A stretch of 64,000 nt of DNA, from NCBI RefSeq assembly GCF_032854445.1, contig NC_088300.1, positions 58,812,984-58,876,983 of the forward strand. The letters run 5' to 3'. Position 1 is the stretch's first letter, and every line of letters starts with the position of its first letter. The translations under genes were made by a program, and so were the position numbers. The notes beneath the pieces are model-generated. The model had not been told where the DNA came from and did not search any database. It was given only the letters and a program-made list of their open reading frames with translations. This stretch comes from Liolophura sinensis (lineage: Eukaryota; Mollusca; Polyplacophora; Chitonida; Chitonidae). Below, in pieces: positions 37,544-48,695 of this stretch.

Positions 37544-38860
37544 TTATTTGATCTGTACGCTGACTGTGCAAACAGCAGAATCAGTGGTATCCGCTTCCCT
37601 TTTTGTGAACTTAACCAGATGACGGGCAAATCCCCAAGTTTCAAAAAACGATTTACGAAAATTCTCACCAAGAAACATGTAGACAATAAAGTTAACGGCG
37701 GAATTAACTATGACAAGGGTTCCAGAAATAGTCAGCATTGTAGAATACAGATAATGTTCCTTCTTGTTAAAGCCGTAGGAAGGAACCACCTTAACCAGCA
37801 AGTTACTAACAATTCCCGGAATGGTACAGACGATGAAAATGGCGGATATTGCAAGGAGAAGACGAGTGAGTTTATACTCTTCCTGTTGATTGGTCATGAT
37901 AGTATTTCGGTATCTGGCTGATGTTCTGAGAGAAATAATTATTGCAACGTTACACACAAAGACAATAACCAACGGTAAAATTGCCGTGAAAATCTGACCA
38001 GCCAGTCCGTAGTAAGTGTAGAACAAAGGCACCGATCGAGAGAATTCACTAGGCATCATGACCACTAACGGTTTACCAGACGACCCGACTTCTGAGAGGA
38101 ACACATTAAACCGAAAAAGATTAGGGATATAGAAAATAATTAGGCCGATATATATCAAGCATACAACCGTCCAAGGATACCTACTAAGACAAATTTGCTG
38201 AACTTTAAAGGGAAACGTAATGGCAAAACATCTTTCCAACGATAAAACAATTGTTAAGAAAGCGGATATCCTAGTTAAAAGGAGTTTACCGAACAGCTCT
38301 GCCGGAGAAAACAGTGCCACCCTCATGCGTCCTCCCACCCAAGGATTAAATTCATCCAAGATTCTTTGTACTGAAATCAGAGCGGATAGCGTCAGCACGA
38401 GGATGTCGGCCATGGATAAGCTGATCAAGTACACTCTAATGGCGTCCCTTGGTTTCTGGTTGAATAGTGTTCGCAAAGACAGAATATTTCCGACAAGTCC
38501 TAGGCTGGTAAGAACGGGGACGATCACAAGCGAGGATATCGTCTGTATAGACTGCGATGTCTCTTTAGAAACAGACCCTGTATCTATTATATTGACCAGT
38601 CCGTTACCATCCGCCGCGATGCCTGCTATATCAGCCGTCCCGTTGCCAGAAATGTTCGCTGGCATGTCCACATACCTGCCAGAACAGTTGACCCCAAGGT
38701 CAGACGTATTGCTCCAGACAAGCCCAACGGTACAAGCGCCTGCCTTCATAGATTCACTTAAGTCATTTGCTTCCTGGATTTGTTCAAATACAGTTGGATT
38801 CCCATTAATCAGTAGAGCACCAGCCTGCAGCATTACCCAAAATGTCTGCCCGAACAGCAT
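37544..38860 (-). CDS. Rhodopsin-like (class A) GPCR, paralogue B, intact
   Basis: A single open frame of 438 residues. Residues 1-105 are extracellular, with a hydrophobic start, two cysteines (C43, C58) and N-glycosylation sequons (NTS, NCS, NIS, NGT). The seven membrane segments are at about 107-130, 142-167, 187-212, 229-250, 285-310, 332-355 and 372-397. D152 is the TM2 acidic residue. The DRY position is E209-R210-C211. NPxxY is changed to N390-F-I-V-Y394. I see no cysteine at the top of TM3 or in loop 2, so the usual disulphide appears absent. Known: class A receptors of this general build are often peptide receptors in lophotrochozoans. The ligand is not inferable here. An acceptor (TATTTTCAG) at about 38901 suggests that upstream non-coding exons exist, perhaps near 39780. 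The intact frame supports a working gene. Confidence 0.85.
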   Translation of the reverse strand: MLFGQTFWVMLQAGALLINGNPTVFEQIQEANDLSESMKAGACTVGLVWSNTSDLGVNCSGRYVDMPANISGNGTADIAGIAADGNGLVNIIDTGSVSKETSQSIQTISSLVIVPVLTSLGLVGNILSLRTLFNQKPRDAIRVYLISLSMADILVLTLSALISVQRILDEFNPWVGGRMRVALFSPAELFGKLLLTRISAFLTIVLSLERCFAITFPFKVQQICLSRYPWTVVCLIYIGLIIFYIPNLFRFNVFLSEVGSSGKPLVVMMPSEFSRSVPLFYTYYGLAGQIFTAILPLVIVFVCNVAIIISLRTSARYRNTIMTNQQEEYKLTRLLLAISAIFIVCTIPGIVSNLLVKVVPSYGFNKKEHYLYSTMLTISGTLVIVNSAVNFIVYMFLGENFRKSFFETWGFARHLVKFTKREADTTDSAVCTVSVQIK

Positions 38861-39120
38861 GATTATGTTTCGGGGTTTTTGCCCAACAAATAAGACCTGA
38901 AAATAGGCGTGTAAATCAGTTATGTCGGCTGTCTTGATAAATTTTATCGTAAATCAGATTATTTGCATTTTGACACCAATGTACTGAATAGCAGTAACGT
39001 TTATCATGATGTTTTGCACCAAACAACATGCACGTTAGACCCTGACTTAAGTAACTGTAAACTGCATTTTACTCATCACGAAAATTTTCCTTTTTTGAAG
39101 TCTATAGGTGAAGGAAGCCA

Positions 39121-39260
39121 GGGCCCAGTTTCACAAAGCGGCGTACGACATTTTTGTATCGTACATTTGTCGTATATGGTATTTCGTATATCAGTATTGT
39201 CGTAACATTGTCCTATATGTGTGATTATCGTACACGTACATCATCTTTGTGAAAATGGAC
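39121..39260. mobile_element. Foldback (MITE-like) element, about 140 bp
   Basis: The left end GGGCCCAGTTTCACAAAGCG pairs with the right end, which reads AGTCCATTTTCACAAAGATG on the other strand. The interior is rich in self-complementary GTACGA/TCGTAC motifs. The ends resemble those at 10977 (CACAAAGCG), suggesting related elements. Confidence 0.55.
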
Positions 39261-41347
39261 TTCATGTTCATTGGTGTAGGAAACCTGGCCTTCAGGTTTA
39301 TAGGTATAGGAAAGAACCCGGCAGAGCACAGGGAAAAAAAAGCGCACGTAGATGTACTCGATCCTGGCAAATTTCCCAACATAAAAACATTGTAAAACCA
39401 GCCACAGATGGCTGCAAACAGGCGACGTTACTGGTGAAAGAGCCAGAGGTCAGAACGTTGGTTCCGTGCATTTACTGAGGAAATGACAATCCTAGAGCTG
39501 AGAATTCCCGTTGGCTTTATGTGATTTGCCCATTGTTTTAAATTATTGAGTATCCTGATGATTAATAGTATAATCAGAAATCTGCTGAGATACTTCAGAT
39601 TCTTTCTTGAATATGTGCTCAGATCATTTGGAAGCGGACTTTGGTATTCGGTTTTTCAAAAAGTCTAAATGGTTAAACGCACTGTAGTATGTCACTGAAT
39701 GAGTTGAAAAATAACATATACAATATATAATATAGAATTGAACACTTGGAATGAAAAAATAATGAGGCATTTCTTACCTTTTTACACCAGGTTGCCTTTT
39801 TCAGATACTGCCACTATTCTTAACTGGTGTCTTGCAAAAGATCGCATGAGCATATGAAGGCATTTTTAACTCAAAAGACCGAAACGCCTTTGAAGGCTTG
39901 TGCTTTGTGCCCTGCAGCAAGCATCTGTATAAGAAAATCTCAAATTTAAAAAGCTAGAGAATAATACACCCTACACGTCAAAGGCGAGGTGTCAGAAATG
40001 ATGACGGAAAGGCGTAAGGATGTGGTCGATCGTCTGTTAAGCATCAGCTAATTACCCGCTACGTCTCCTGCTGAACAATAGGTGAATGTGCACAAATAAC
40101 AAACCCTTATAAATTCTTTAATCAACTCTTCTTGACTTATTGCCATTTTCATATCTCGTACTAATTAACCCCCATTCTCGAACTGCATTGAAAAAAAAAT
40201 CCCAAAATTCAAAAGTATCACGAATAATAGATCCTACACGAGTTCACGTGTTGCACATGACGACCAACTGGAGTTGGCATTTTGTTCGACGTCAATGGCC
40301 TTTAAATTACCTGTGGTTTTTCTGACGGGGCGCGAGATGGACGTGGACAAGCAACAAAACAATATGCTATCTTTTATTAAACTCTTATCCACGATTCATC
40401 GTATCCAAAGTGGAAAACTTATCTTCACGGAAAATATTTTTTCTCCAAAATCTTAAAAAAAAAATAACCGCAAGAAAAAACATATGTCAGCTTTGTTATA
40501 GACAGTACATTATATTTTCCCAATAAAACACTATAATTTCCATGTGTTATTCCCCTTTTGTTCGGTGATTTAAAATTTTGTGCCATAAATATACCACGGA
40601 ACACAGTTTTTAATTGATTAAAATATATTTTAAGGCAAAGAAAAACAAAAAGCTTAAATGAAAGTTTAAAAGACCTTTATATTTCGCAGACTCCCACTCT
40701 AACCTTCACGTAGGAGTCCATGAACGCTTCTTATCGCTAATTGTCACTAAAGCCTTGAGAACAGCGGTTGCCGGGAAAATTTATGCCCAAGGCGGGTATT
40801 AGCGCCAATGACAAACAATATCTCGCCATCAGATCTACAGGTAATTAAGGCCCGTTGACCACGAACATGCGAACTCTAGCTGGTCGTCATCTGTAATCTC
40901 CAACAAAGCAGATATAAAGGTTTATCGCACATATAGAAATACCGGAAATGAATATTTTTCATCATTGAAAAGATAGAATTTTGTTGGAGAAAGCTTAATA
41001 CAGGAGCTTTTAATGAAGGCCATTGGTTAGAAAAGAAATACACACAAATATCGGAAATGAATGTTACTCACCGCTCAAAAGAGAAGATTTTATATTGGAG
41101 AAGTCAGTCAGAAATTTTAACTTTTACTGAAGGCATATTTGGACTGTTGCGGTGTAGGTCAACTGCCGGAAATTGTCAAAATTTTACATAGTAAGCAGAA
41201 CATAGACTTTTATTGGACAAAATTAAAGGAAGTACATCATTAAAGTTGCGTAAACAAGGGAAGAAGGGAATGTAGAAATTATCAAACTACAGAGAGGCGA
41301 CTGTGACGAAATGTATAGGCGAAGGGAACATTAACAGTTGCATTCAT

Positions 41348-41596
41348 TTATTTATTTATTTATTTATTTGATTGGTGTTTTACGCCGTACTCAAGAATAT
41401 TTCACTTATACGACGGCGGCCAGCATTATGGTGGGTGGAGCCCGGGGGAAACCCACGACCATCCGCAGGTTGCTGGCAGACCTTCCCACGTACGGCCGGA
41501 GAGGAAGCCAGCTTGAGCTGGACTTGAATTCACAGCGGCCGCATTGGTGAGAGACTCCTGGGTCATTACGCTGCGCTAGTGCGCTAACCAACTGAG
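41348..41596 (-). mobile_element. SINE family 1, slightly 5'-truncated, with perfect 13-bp target duplication
   Basis: Flanked by CAGTTGCATTCAT at 41335-41347 and 41597-41609. On the minus strand the copy begins within the tRNA-like head (CTCAGTTGGTTAGCGC) and ends in the tail GAGTACGGCGTAAAACACCA with TAAATAAATAAA. Confidence 0.92.
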
Positions 41597-41617
41597 CAGT
41601 TGCATTCATGTGTTGTT

Positions 41618-41965
41618 ACGTTGGACCGGATGTGAAGCCGAGAACTCCTGGTTTATTTAACAGTTACATTGATAGTGCCTTTCACTGTGTTGTCACGTTG
41701 GATCGGATGTGAAGCCGAGAACCACCAGGTTTTTCATCAGGTACATTGATAGCGCCTTTCCGGTGTTGTAACGTTGGATTGGATGTGAAGCCGAGAACCA
41801 CCAGGTTTTTTATCAGTTACATTGATAGCGCCTTTCCGGTGTTGTTACGTTGGATCAGATGTGTTGAAAAGGGCCAACCGTTTTTTTTTTTACCTGGGTA
41901 CATTGAGAGCGCCTTTCTGGTACTGTTACGTGAGATATGATGTGAAGTCGAGAGCCACAGATTTG
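41618..41965 (+). repeat. 76-bp tandem repeat, about 4.5 copies
   Basis: Units start ACGTTGGATCGGATGTGAAG and carry CCGAGAACCACCAGG, ACATTGATAGCGCC and TTTCCGGTGTTGT. They begin at about 41618, 41695, 41770, 41847 and 41928. The array directly follows the SINE target duplication. Confidence 0.88.
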
Positions 41966-42079
41966 TTGGATGTGATATGAATAGGTGAATGCACATCAAC
42001 GAATGTATTTATGGATCCATAGGCCTATGTATATGCATTCTTAATGATAAAATGTAGCAGTCTAATGTGTGTTAAGTAG

Positions 42080-42325
42080 CAAAAACCCTATATGAGGTAG
42101 AGAGGTAGCGAAGCAAGATAGGGAGGCAGCGAGGTGAGTCATTTTGCTACCTCGCTGCCTTGCCACTTCGGCATCCGACGAAAAAAATTAGGAACTGAGT
42201 GAATCTCACACTGCGAACGAAGCGAGGCAGCGAGCTAGATAAGCGATGCATCGAGGTAGAGAGGTAGCAAGGCAGCTTCGCTTCTTCGCTGCCTCGTTTA
42301 CCTACTTCGCTGCCCTGCCACCTCA
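42080..42325. repeat. Inverted clusters of GCTACCTCGCTGCC-type motifs (first block)
   Basis: Runs such as GAGGCAGCGAGG and AGAGGTAGCAAGGCAGC alternate with their complements (GCTACCTCGCTGCC, TTCGCTGCCTCG). The block can therefore form several stem-loops. Confidence 0.75.
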
Positions 42326-42471
42326 AACGCACACAGTCAGGGACTTAGTGAATTTCTCACTGCTTATCATTGTTGAGGGCCAGTCGTTATTTTCGTTGTC
42401 TTATTAAGTATTACTTTAACCAGCACGGCTACGTCATTCAAATTTCAGCATCCGAGCAGGTTATGACTCAA

Positions 42472-42701
42472 AAGCCTCTCTCCAATGCGGTCCCTGTGAG
42501 TTCAAAACTAGCTGAAGACTAGCTCTGACCGGCTTTCACTCTGGCTTCCACCCCAGTCGTACACAGGGATGTCTGTCAGGTTGGTCGTAGGATTTCCGAG
42601 GGCTCTGTCTGGTATCCTCCCACCATAATGTTGGCAACCCTCGTATAAGTGAAATATTTTTGAGTACGGCGTAAAGCAACAAATCAGTAAATAAATAAAT
42701 A
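42472..42701 (+). mobile_element. SINE family 1, 5'-truncated
   Basis: Begins near CTCCAATGCGGTCCCTGTGAG, carries GTATCCTCCCACCATAATG and ends GAGTACGGCGTAAAGCAACA with AAATAAATAAAT. It lies between the two inverted motif clusters. Confidence 0.8.
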
Positions 42702-42809
42702 ACTTTTTTTTAAATAAAGAATAACACAAATTTCAGACTCCTACCACCAGTCAGTCATGAAATAAATATGGCGTAGTCAAGATTTATGGGATGAACATTG
42801 ATGGATGCT

Positions 42810-43015
42810 CCCCACATCGCTGCCTCGTTACCTCCCTGTTTCGCTCCTTCGCCCTTTGCAAAGGTCGGGATAGCGAGGAATCGAGGTAGCAAGGTATCGA
42901 GACAAGGCAGCGAGTGAGATTATGTTAACCTCGCTACCTCGCTGTCTCGCATCGATACCTCTCGATACATCGATACCTATTAGAAAGGTCAAGGTAGCAA
43001 GGTAGTAAGATGTCC
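42810..43015. repeat. Inverted clusters of GCTACCTCGCTGCC-type motifs (second block)
   Basis: The same vocabulary as 42080-42325 (CGCTGCCTCGTTACC, GAGGTAGCAAGG, CTCGCTACCTCGCTG), again on both strands, plus CATCGATACCT repeats. Confidence 0.75.
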
Positions 43016-43409
43016 TCTGTCGGCTTCCACAGTTATGTAAACATTTATATACGAACGGAGAATAAAAGCCTAACTGAGGAAAACTGAAAAGAGGCCGGGT
43101 TTCTGTTACGTGCGAGATATTTGTCGATTATGACAGCGTCATGGCTTTGGTTTTAATCTCCACGCTGTAGTCCTTCACATTCTATCCGGTTTGTTTTCTC
43201 ATCCTTTAACTTTACTTATGTCGTAAAAGAGAAGTACTCGAAGATGACTTTAACGTCAGACAAATAACCAAAGCTCTAAATCCATACGCGAAAATGTGAA
43301 GTCTGCCAGCCTAAATTCAACATACACAGAGTATACTTTTAACATTTTCTATGTTTTTAAGGTGTGACGACTTCGTCTAGATTGTAACCAAAATAAACTG
43401 CGGCGGTGT

Positions 43410-43631
43410 TGGATTACCAAAGTGTTGACCCAAATTTAGTAACGTTGGAACATGTAAAGCACAAGCTTTCGCTAGTAAGTGACGAAGGTAACATATACAC
43501 TACCAGCGAGAGCTTGTGCTTCACGTATTCCAACGTCATCAAGGCACTATCGACATTGTATATTTTTATTGTAAGATATAAAGACTAATATACGACTACC
43601 CACAAATTCCGGTTAATTCTTTGGTAATCCA
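43410..43631. mobile_element. MITE with 13-bp terminal inverted repeats
   Basis: TGGATTACCAAAG (43410-43422) and CTTTGGTAATCCA (43619-43631) are exact inverted repeats. Inside, AACGTTGGAACATG with AGCACAAGCTTTCGC pairs with a downstream inverted copy (43511-43546), forming an arm of about 36 bp around a 23-bp loop. No open frame of note. Confidence 0.8.
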
Positions 43632-43890
43632 TGATGTTGAGCTTAAGCAGGCTAAGAAGAGACAAAACAGTGGATCGGATTCATACTCACGAAATCCTTG
43701 ATTAAACGGCTAATGAAAAATGTTTATCCTTGGGTAATTCTCGATCAGTTTAGACTCGCCTCTGACAGAAGGCAAACCTGGACCGATATGGTATTATCTT
43801 AATAACTATGCCAGAAATTACATTTCTCATACTAAACCCAAACAGCCAGTGCCGAATTGGAGATTTCAATTAAACATAGCCCGTCAGTAC

Positions 43891-44029
43891 ATGGGAAGGA
43901 CTGCCAACAACATCCGGATTATCTTGGGTTTCAACGGCCTCTTCCCGATTTCCTCCCGCCTCCTCCCACGTATAAGGGCAATATTCTTGAGTATGGCGTA
44001 AAACACTAATCAAAGACATAAACAAATCA
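43891..44029 (+). mobile_element. SINE family 1, degraded copy
   Basis: ATGGGAAGGACTGCCAACAA, TTTCCTCCCGCC and the tail GAGTATGGCGTAAAACACTA ending ATCAAAG. A short part of the middle is duplicated or rearranged. Confidence 0.65.
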
Positions 44030-44490
44030 AACATAGCCTTTCTGTGTGAGAAACAATGTTAGCATGAGTATGAATAAATTGATAGAAAGACTATCAAAGA
44101 CTAATGTGCACTGACTACTCTATTTATTTCTCTATTTATGTGTGAGAAAACAGTACATCGATTGTCTTTTACAGAATACAATATCAAAACTAGCACAACA
44201 TATAACTGCTTTCTTGCACTGCTTTCTTGCACTGAATTGAATCAAGGGCCATTCCATAATCACATCACTCTCTCAACAGATTCCTAAATGCCAACGCATA
44301 TGCATGTTTGTACTCCTTTAATCGCATGTGATTCTCTGATCAGACCCTTCCCCAGAGTGTCTTCGGCATGATATTTAAGTGACACAGCATTATAAAGATG
44401 ACGTTAGTTACAAATGAATGGTTGGTGTTCTTGACGTTATTTCTATTAACCATGTACTTTACGCATCATTCAACAACAGTCGCCCTCGCC

Positions 44491-44737
44491 CTGTTAGCAC
44501 GCCAGCGCGGCACAATGACCCAGGAGCTTCTCACCAATGCGACCGCTGTGAGTTCTAGTCCAGCTCATGCTGGCTTGCTCTCCGGAAGTATGTGGGAAGA
44601 TCTGCCAAAAACCTGTGGATGGTCGTGTGGTGCCACGGGTTCTGCCCTGTTTCCTCCCACCATACTGTTGACGTGCAATTATAAGTGAAATAATCTTTAG
44701 TACGGCGTAAAACACCAATCAAAGAAATAAATATAAG
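44491..44737 (+). mobile_element. SINE family 1, near full length but degraded
   Basis: CACAATGACCCAGGAGCTTC, TGTGAGTTCTAGTCCAGCTC (B-box region), GTGGGAAGATCTGCC, TTTCCTCCCACCATACTG and the tail AGTACGGCGTAAAACACCAA with AAATAAATA. Confidence 0.8.
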
Positions 44738-44913
44738 TGGGATAAGGGTCTCGGACAGTATTGGTAACGCCATATATATACACTATTTCGTACATAGTGA
44801 AGAGGGTAGTTAAAAAGGTAAGAAATTTGTAATCAAACATATAGGGAAAGACATACAGGGGTATACTAGCATGACTAGCTGGTTATATCCAGCCCATGCG
44901 CTTAAAACCCTTG

Positions 44914-46222
44914 TCAAGGCCTTGTATCAAGACTATCAGTAGACTGTGTTAAATCTGAGTCACTCTGCATATGACTTCGCAGGCACCGGGCGAATCCCCA
45001 AGTTTGGAAAAATGCTTTCCGGAAATTTTGACTAAAAAACATATATATGATGAAGTTGACGCCAGAGTTTACAACAATTAGGCTACCGTCAATGCCATTA
45101 ATGGTACTGTATAGGTAATGATCCGATGCATTAAAACCGTACGTTGGTACTAATTTGGCGACTATGTAACTGACCGATCCAGGGATGACACAAGCCAAAA
45201 AAATAGCTGAGATAGCAAGGAGAAGACGTGTGACTTTGTAGTCCTCACTCTGACCGGCCACTATCTCCTTCCGGAATTGGGCAGATGTTCTCAGTGAAAT
45301 AACAGTGATCAAATTACACAGAAGGACAATAAACATTGGAACAATTCGAGTTATTATCTGACCAATCATTCCATAAAAAGTGTAAAAAGGTTTGGCAAAT
45401 TTACTAGGTGTTATAACAACAAAATCCTCACCGAACGATCCGTTCTCCATTATCGATATATCATAGCAGAACAGGTTGACAAAGAAGAAAGCAGTTAGGA
45501 ACAAGTACATCAGAGCCACTACTTTCCACGGGTGACGGTTGAGAAATATGCCTTTGACCGTAAAAGGTAGTTTAACAGCAATAGTTCTTTCTACCGATAA
45601 AATAATCGTTAGAAAAGCAGTTGCTCGCGTAACAATCATGTAAGCAAAAACGTCCAAAGGCAGAAAACGAATGGCTGTTATTTTTGCTGCTAATGTACGA
45701 TTGAACTTCTCAAGCACTTTGTTTACTGACACTATTGCCGACAGAAGCAATACTAGAATATCGGTTATTGAAAGGACAGATGAGATACACTTTGATAGCG
45801 TTCCTGGGTTTCTGGTTGAGTAAAGTTCTTAAAGAGAGAATGTTCCCTATGAAACCTAGAACGGTAAAGCTAGGGATGAATACGAAAGTGACAAAAGTAA
45901 TAAAAGACTGATACGTTTCTTTGCTGATCAGTCCTGTATCTATTAGACTGTTTGGATTGTCTACATCCGTTACGGCGTCAAGCTCTGATGTCGTCACATT
46001 ACAGGACATGTTCGTTGGCATATCGGTGTCACTGATTGAACAGTTAAGACCAAGATCAGATACATTGCTCCAGGGAAGACCAACAGTGCAGTTCTCCAGC
46101 TCCACAGACAGACACATATCAATTTTTGTTGGAGATTGTCCAAACACAGCCGAATGTCTCCTAGGGTTGGAAAGTAGAATTGCAACGAGCAGCATTGTCT
46201 GAAATCCCTTCTTGAAGACCAT
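44914..46222 (-). pseudogene. Rhodopsin-like GPCR, paralogue C, with one frameshift
   Basis: Two overlapping minus-strand frames make one receptor related to paralogue B. 46222-45710 gives the signal-like start, an extracellular part with the conserved CTVG..WSN.SDLG.NC motif, and TM1 up to KPRNAIKVYLI. 45750-44914 gives TM2 to the C terminus. The frame changes at about 45775-45780, where four bases (TGTC) stand in place of one codon compared with B, so one extra base explains it. Elsewhere the copy is well kept: E-R-T at the DRY position, VNSGVNFIIY in TM7 and NFRKAFF after it. A possible acceptor (TTTGCCCAG) lies just upstream of the start, and a possible 5' exon near 47407-47490 ends AAG/GTAAAA. 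It is either a young pseudogene or an intact gene with a base error in the assembly. Confidence 0.75.
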
Positions 46223-46614
46223 GGTTACTTCCGGATTTGGTGGTCGTCACGGTGCCTGGGCAAATGAAACTAAGTCTATCAAATGTTTCACATGTTTTTT
46301 TTTTTTTTGTTTTTTTTTGTTTTTTGTTTGTCTTATTGCTATTATGAGTTTGCATAAATCTTTATGACGAATTTTTAGTTCTGTGATGTACTGCATTCAC
46401 TACAACAACTAAAGTTGCAGTTAAAACACAGCTGAACATGTGAGTCTAATGTGTAATACAACGCAATAAAAAAAATGTAACCTCCTATTAAAAAAATACA
46501 TATTTAGCATAGTAACTAAAGTTTTATTGCAATGATGTATCCGAAATTTTAAAAACCAGAAATTTAATTTCAGACCTTTCTCCGGCTTTTCTTTATTTAT
46601 TTATTAGAGTAAGA

Positions 46615-46788
46615 TTTATTTATTTATTTAGTTATTTGACTGGTGTTTTAAGCCGTTCTCAAAAATATTTTACTTAGACGACGACGGCCAGCATTATGGT
46701 GGGAGGAAACCGTATTGGTGAGAGGCTCCTGGGTCTGCCTCCTGGGTCGCTGCGGTAGCGCGCTCACCAACTGAGCCACGGGGGCCCC
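46615..46788 (-). mobile_element. SINE family 1, internally deleted
   Basis: On the minus strand, GGGGCCCCCGTGGCTCAGTTGG is followed closely by the 3' body GGTTTCCTCCCACCATAATG and a tail with AAACACCAGTCAAATAA. The middle (GTTCAAGTCC to CTGCGGATGG) is missing. Confidence 0.78.
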
Positions 46789-47789
46789 TAGAGAGTGCGA
46801 TTTAAACATCTGACTTAACAATAGTTCACTCGTAAAGAAAACCTGGCAGAACCCAGAGAAATCCACAAACCCTTTTCCAATATACATGACAAACGGCCGG
46901 ACTTCAAGCTGTAACCAAACCAGCAGAAGTTATATTCGAGCACGTGACCTCATGGTCAAAAATCTGTGCATACACTATGACGCTACAGGGTCTTAAGAAT
47001 ACTAGTGGAAACAACGTTCTGTGGAGTAAAAAGCGTAATGTCAGGCACGTCCACAGAATCTCTTGCAATGATACGTTGTCCTAAACATTGTCAGATTTGT
47101 TTTCTACACTGTGCGAAAAGTGTTAACCAAAGGGTTAAAGCCGAATGATAACATTATAGCAACAAAGTCAGTCGATACGGGGATAATGGCTTAGATATGA
47201 ATTCGTACTTTAACTAACAATTTTTCTTGAGGATAACTGTGGTCGACTTGTTTTTTTGCAAATAATCATTTTTCAGACTTAAACATATTCTATTTCACCG
47301 TTGCATTTACATTTGAAAGTTAAAGTCACTTAAATATAATATGGATACAGAGTGTGTTAAATAACTAAACAGCGTAGTAACAACTTTTTAGAATTGAGCT
47401 TTTTACCTTAAGTCAGTCTTTCCTTTCGGCTTGTTTTCTTCACGTTGGCAAGACGCTGTCGGAAAAAGCGGCACTCCTCGAGATGGTAAGTCTTGATATA
47501 CTACTTGATATCTCATCTCCTTTGCCCCCAGTGGCCAACCCAGCAAAGTCAGCTTTCTCTTCGACCAATCACATTTCCTTATAGTAATCTTAATATTAAA
47601 TTGCCTTCAGCATACCACATTGCGCAGCAAGGGGCAGTAACATTAAAGTGCGGGATGACTGAAAGTGTAATGATGATACATTCTCTTGATGGACTCTTGT
47701 TCCGGATAAATTATATGTGCTGAAAGGGAAAACGTCAACACCATGGCGTCATGAAACTACTTCCCTACATCCAAATAAATAGAAGCCAA

Positions 47790-48362
47790 CGCTTTTGGCA
47801 GAATCAGCTTTCTTTTGCTGCTTTATAGGACCTATGATTTTTTATGGCAGTGTCCTTGTGTTCGGTCGTGTACAAAATGGTTGATGTCGTTTTTTCTTTT
47901 TGTTTCCCATATTTATCTTTTACAGCCCATCGCTTCTGGAATTTTGTCCTTGGTATGACAAAGTGCTACAGTTTTCCGCTGTTGATTAGGCTAACGCTTA
48001 TACATTGATACTTCCTCCTTCTACATGGTTGTTTGTTGGAAGCACTCCACTTTCCTGCGCTATTAACCGGCACGCCGTCATATAAACCAAAAAGCTTTTG
48101 ACAGGATCTACTTTCTTTTCATGCTTTACAGATCTATGAATCCCTGTGCAAAATGGTTGATGATTTTTTCCTGTTTCAAATATTTTTCTATCACATTCCA
48201 TGGTTTCTGGAATTTTGTCCTTTGCGTGACAAGGGGTACATTTTCCCTCTGTTCGTTAGGCTATGCTTATATATGGACAAATCCTCTCCCCGCATGATTG
48301 TCAAAGCCGGTTGTATACCCCAGGCATTTTCTTCCATTAATAACCGGCACACCGTCATATAA
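47790..48362 (+). repeat. Diverged tandem duplication, unit about 285 bp
   Basis: Both halves hold, in order, TACAAAATGG/GCAAAATGGTTGATG, TCTGGAATTTTGTCCTT, a GTTAGGCTA-like block, and ACCGGCACGCCGTCATATAA / ACCGGCACACCGTCATATAA. Confidence 0.78.
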
Positions 48363-48695
48363 GTAAGTATAAGCCTGCCAGATATAAACACTCCTAATCA
48401 CCACCCTGTAAATTGTTTTAATTTACTTGATGTACAGGGAAATAAACGAGAGAGGCGGGAGATCGGTCTTCACTTCATTTATTTACACCGCCGAGAGTGA
48501 TAAACTTTGACAATTAAAAGAACATTTCAGAGGTTGACTTGGTCGTGCGCAATCAGCCACATTGGTACCACGGGCATTTCCATCCTCACAAAGCTTGCCT
48601 CTGCCATTTGTCCGCTGCTCATAATTAATCCGCGCACGTCACATCAGCACATTATATCCACCACGAACTCTTTGAGTAAAGTCCTCTTAGCAATG

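Larger units (their letters stand above)
39270..44900. other. Intergenic between GPCR B and C, no supported gene
   Basis: Dominated by repeats listed separately: SINE copies, a 76-bp tandem repeat, a pair of inverted 'GCTACCTCGCTGCC' clusters and a MITE. A block at about 40130-40330 resembles 53080-53240 (AACTCCCATTCT, GAACTGCA, CTGTGGTTTTTCTG), an older dispersed repeat. No coding exon was recognised. Confidence 0.55.
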
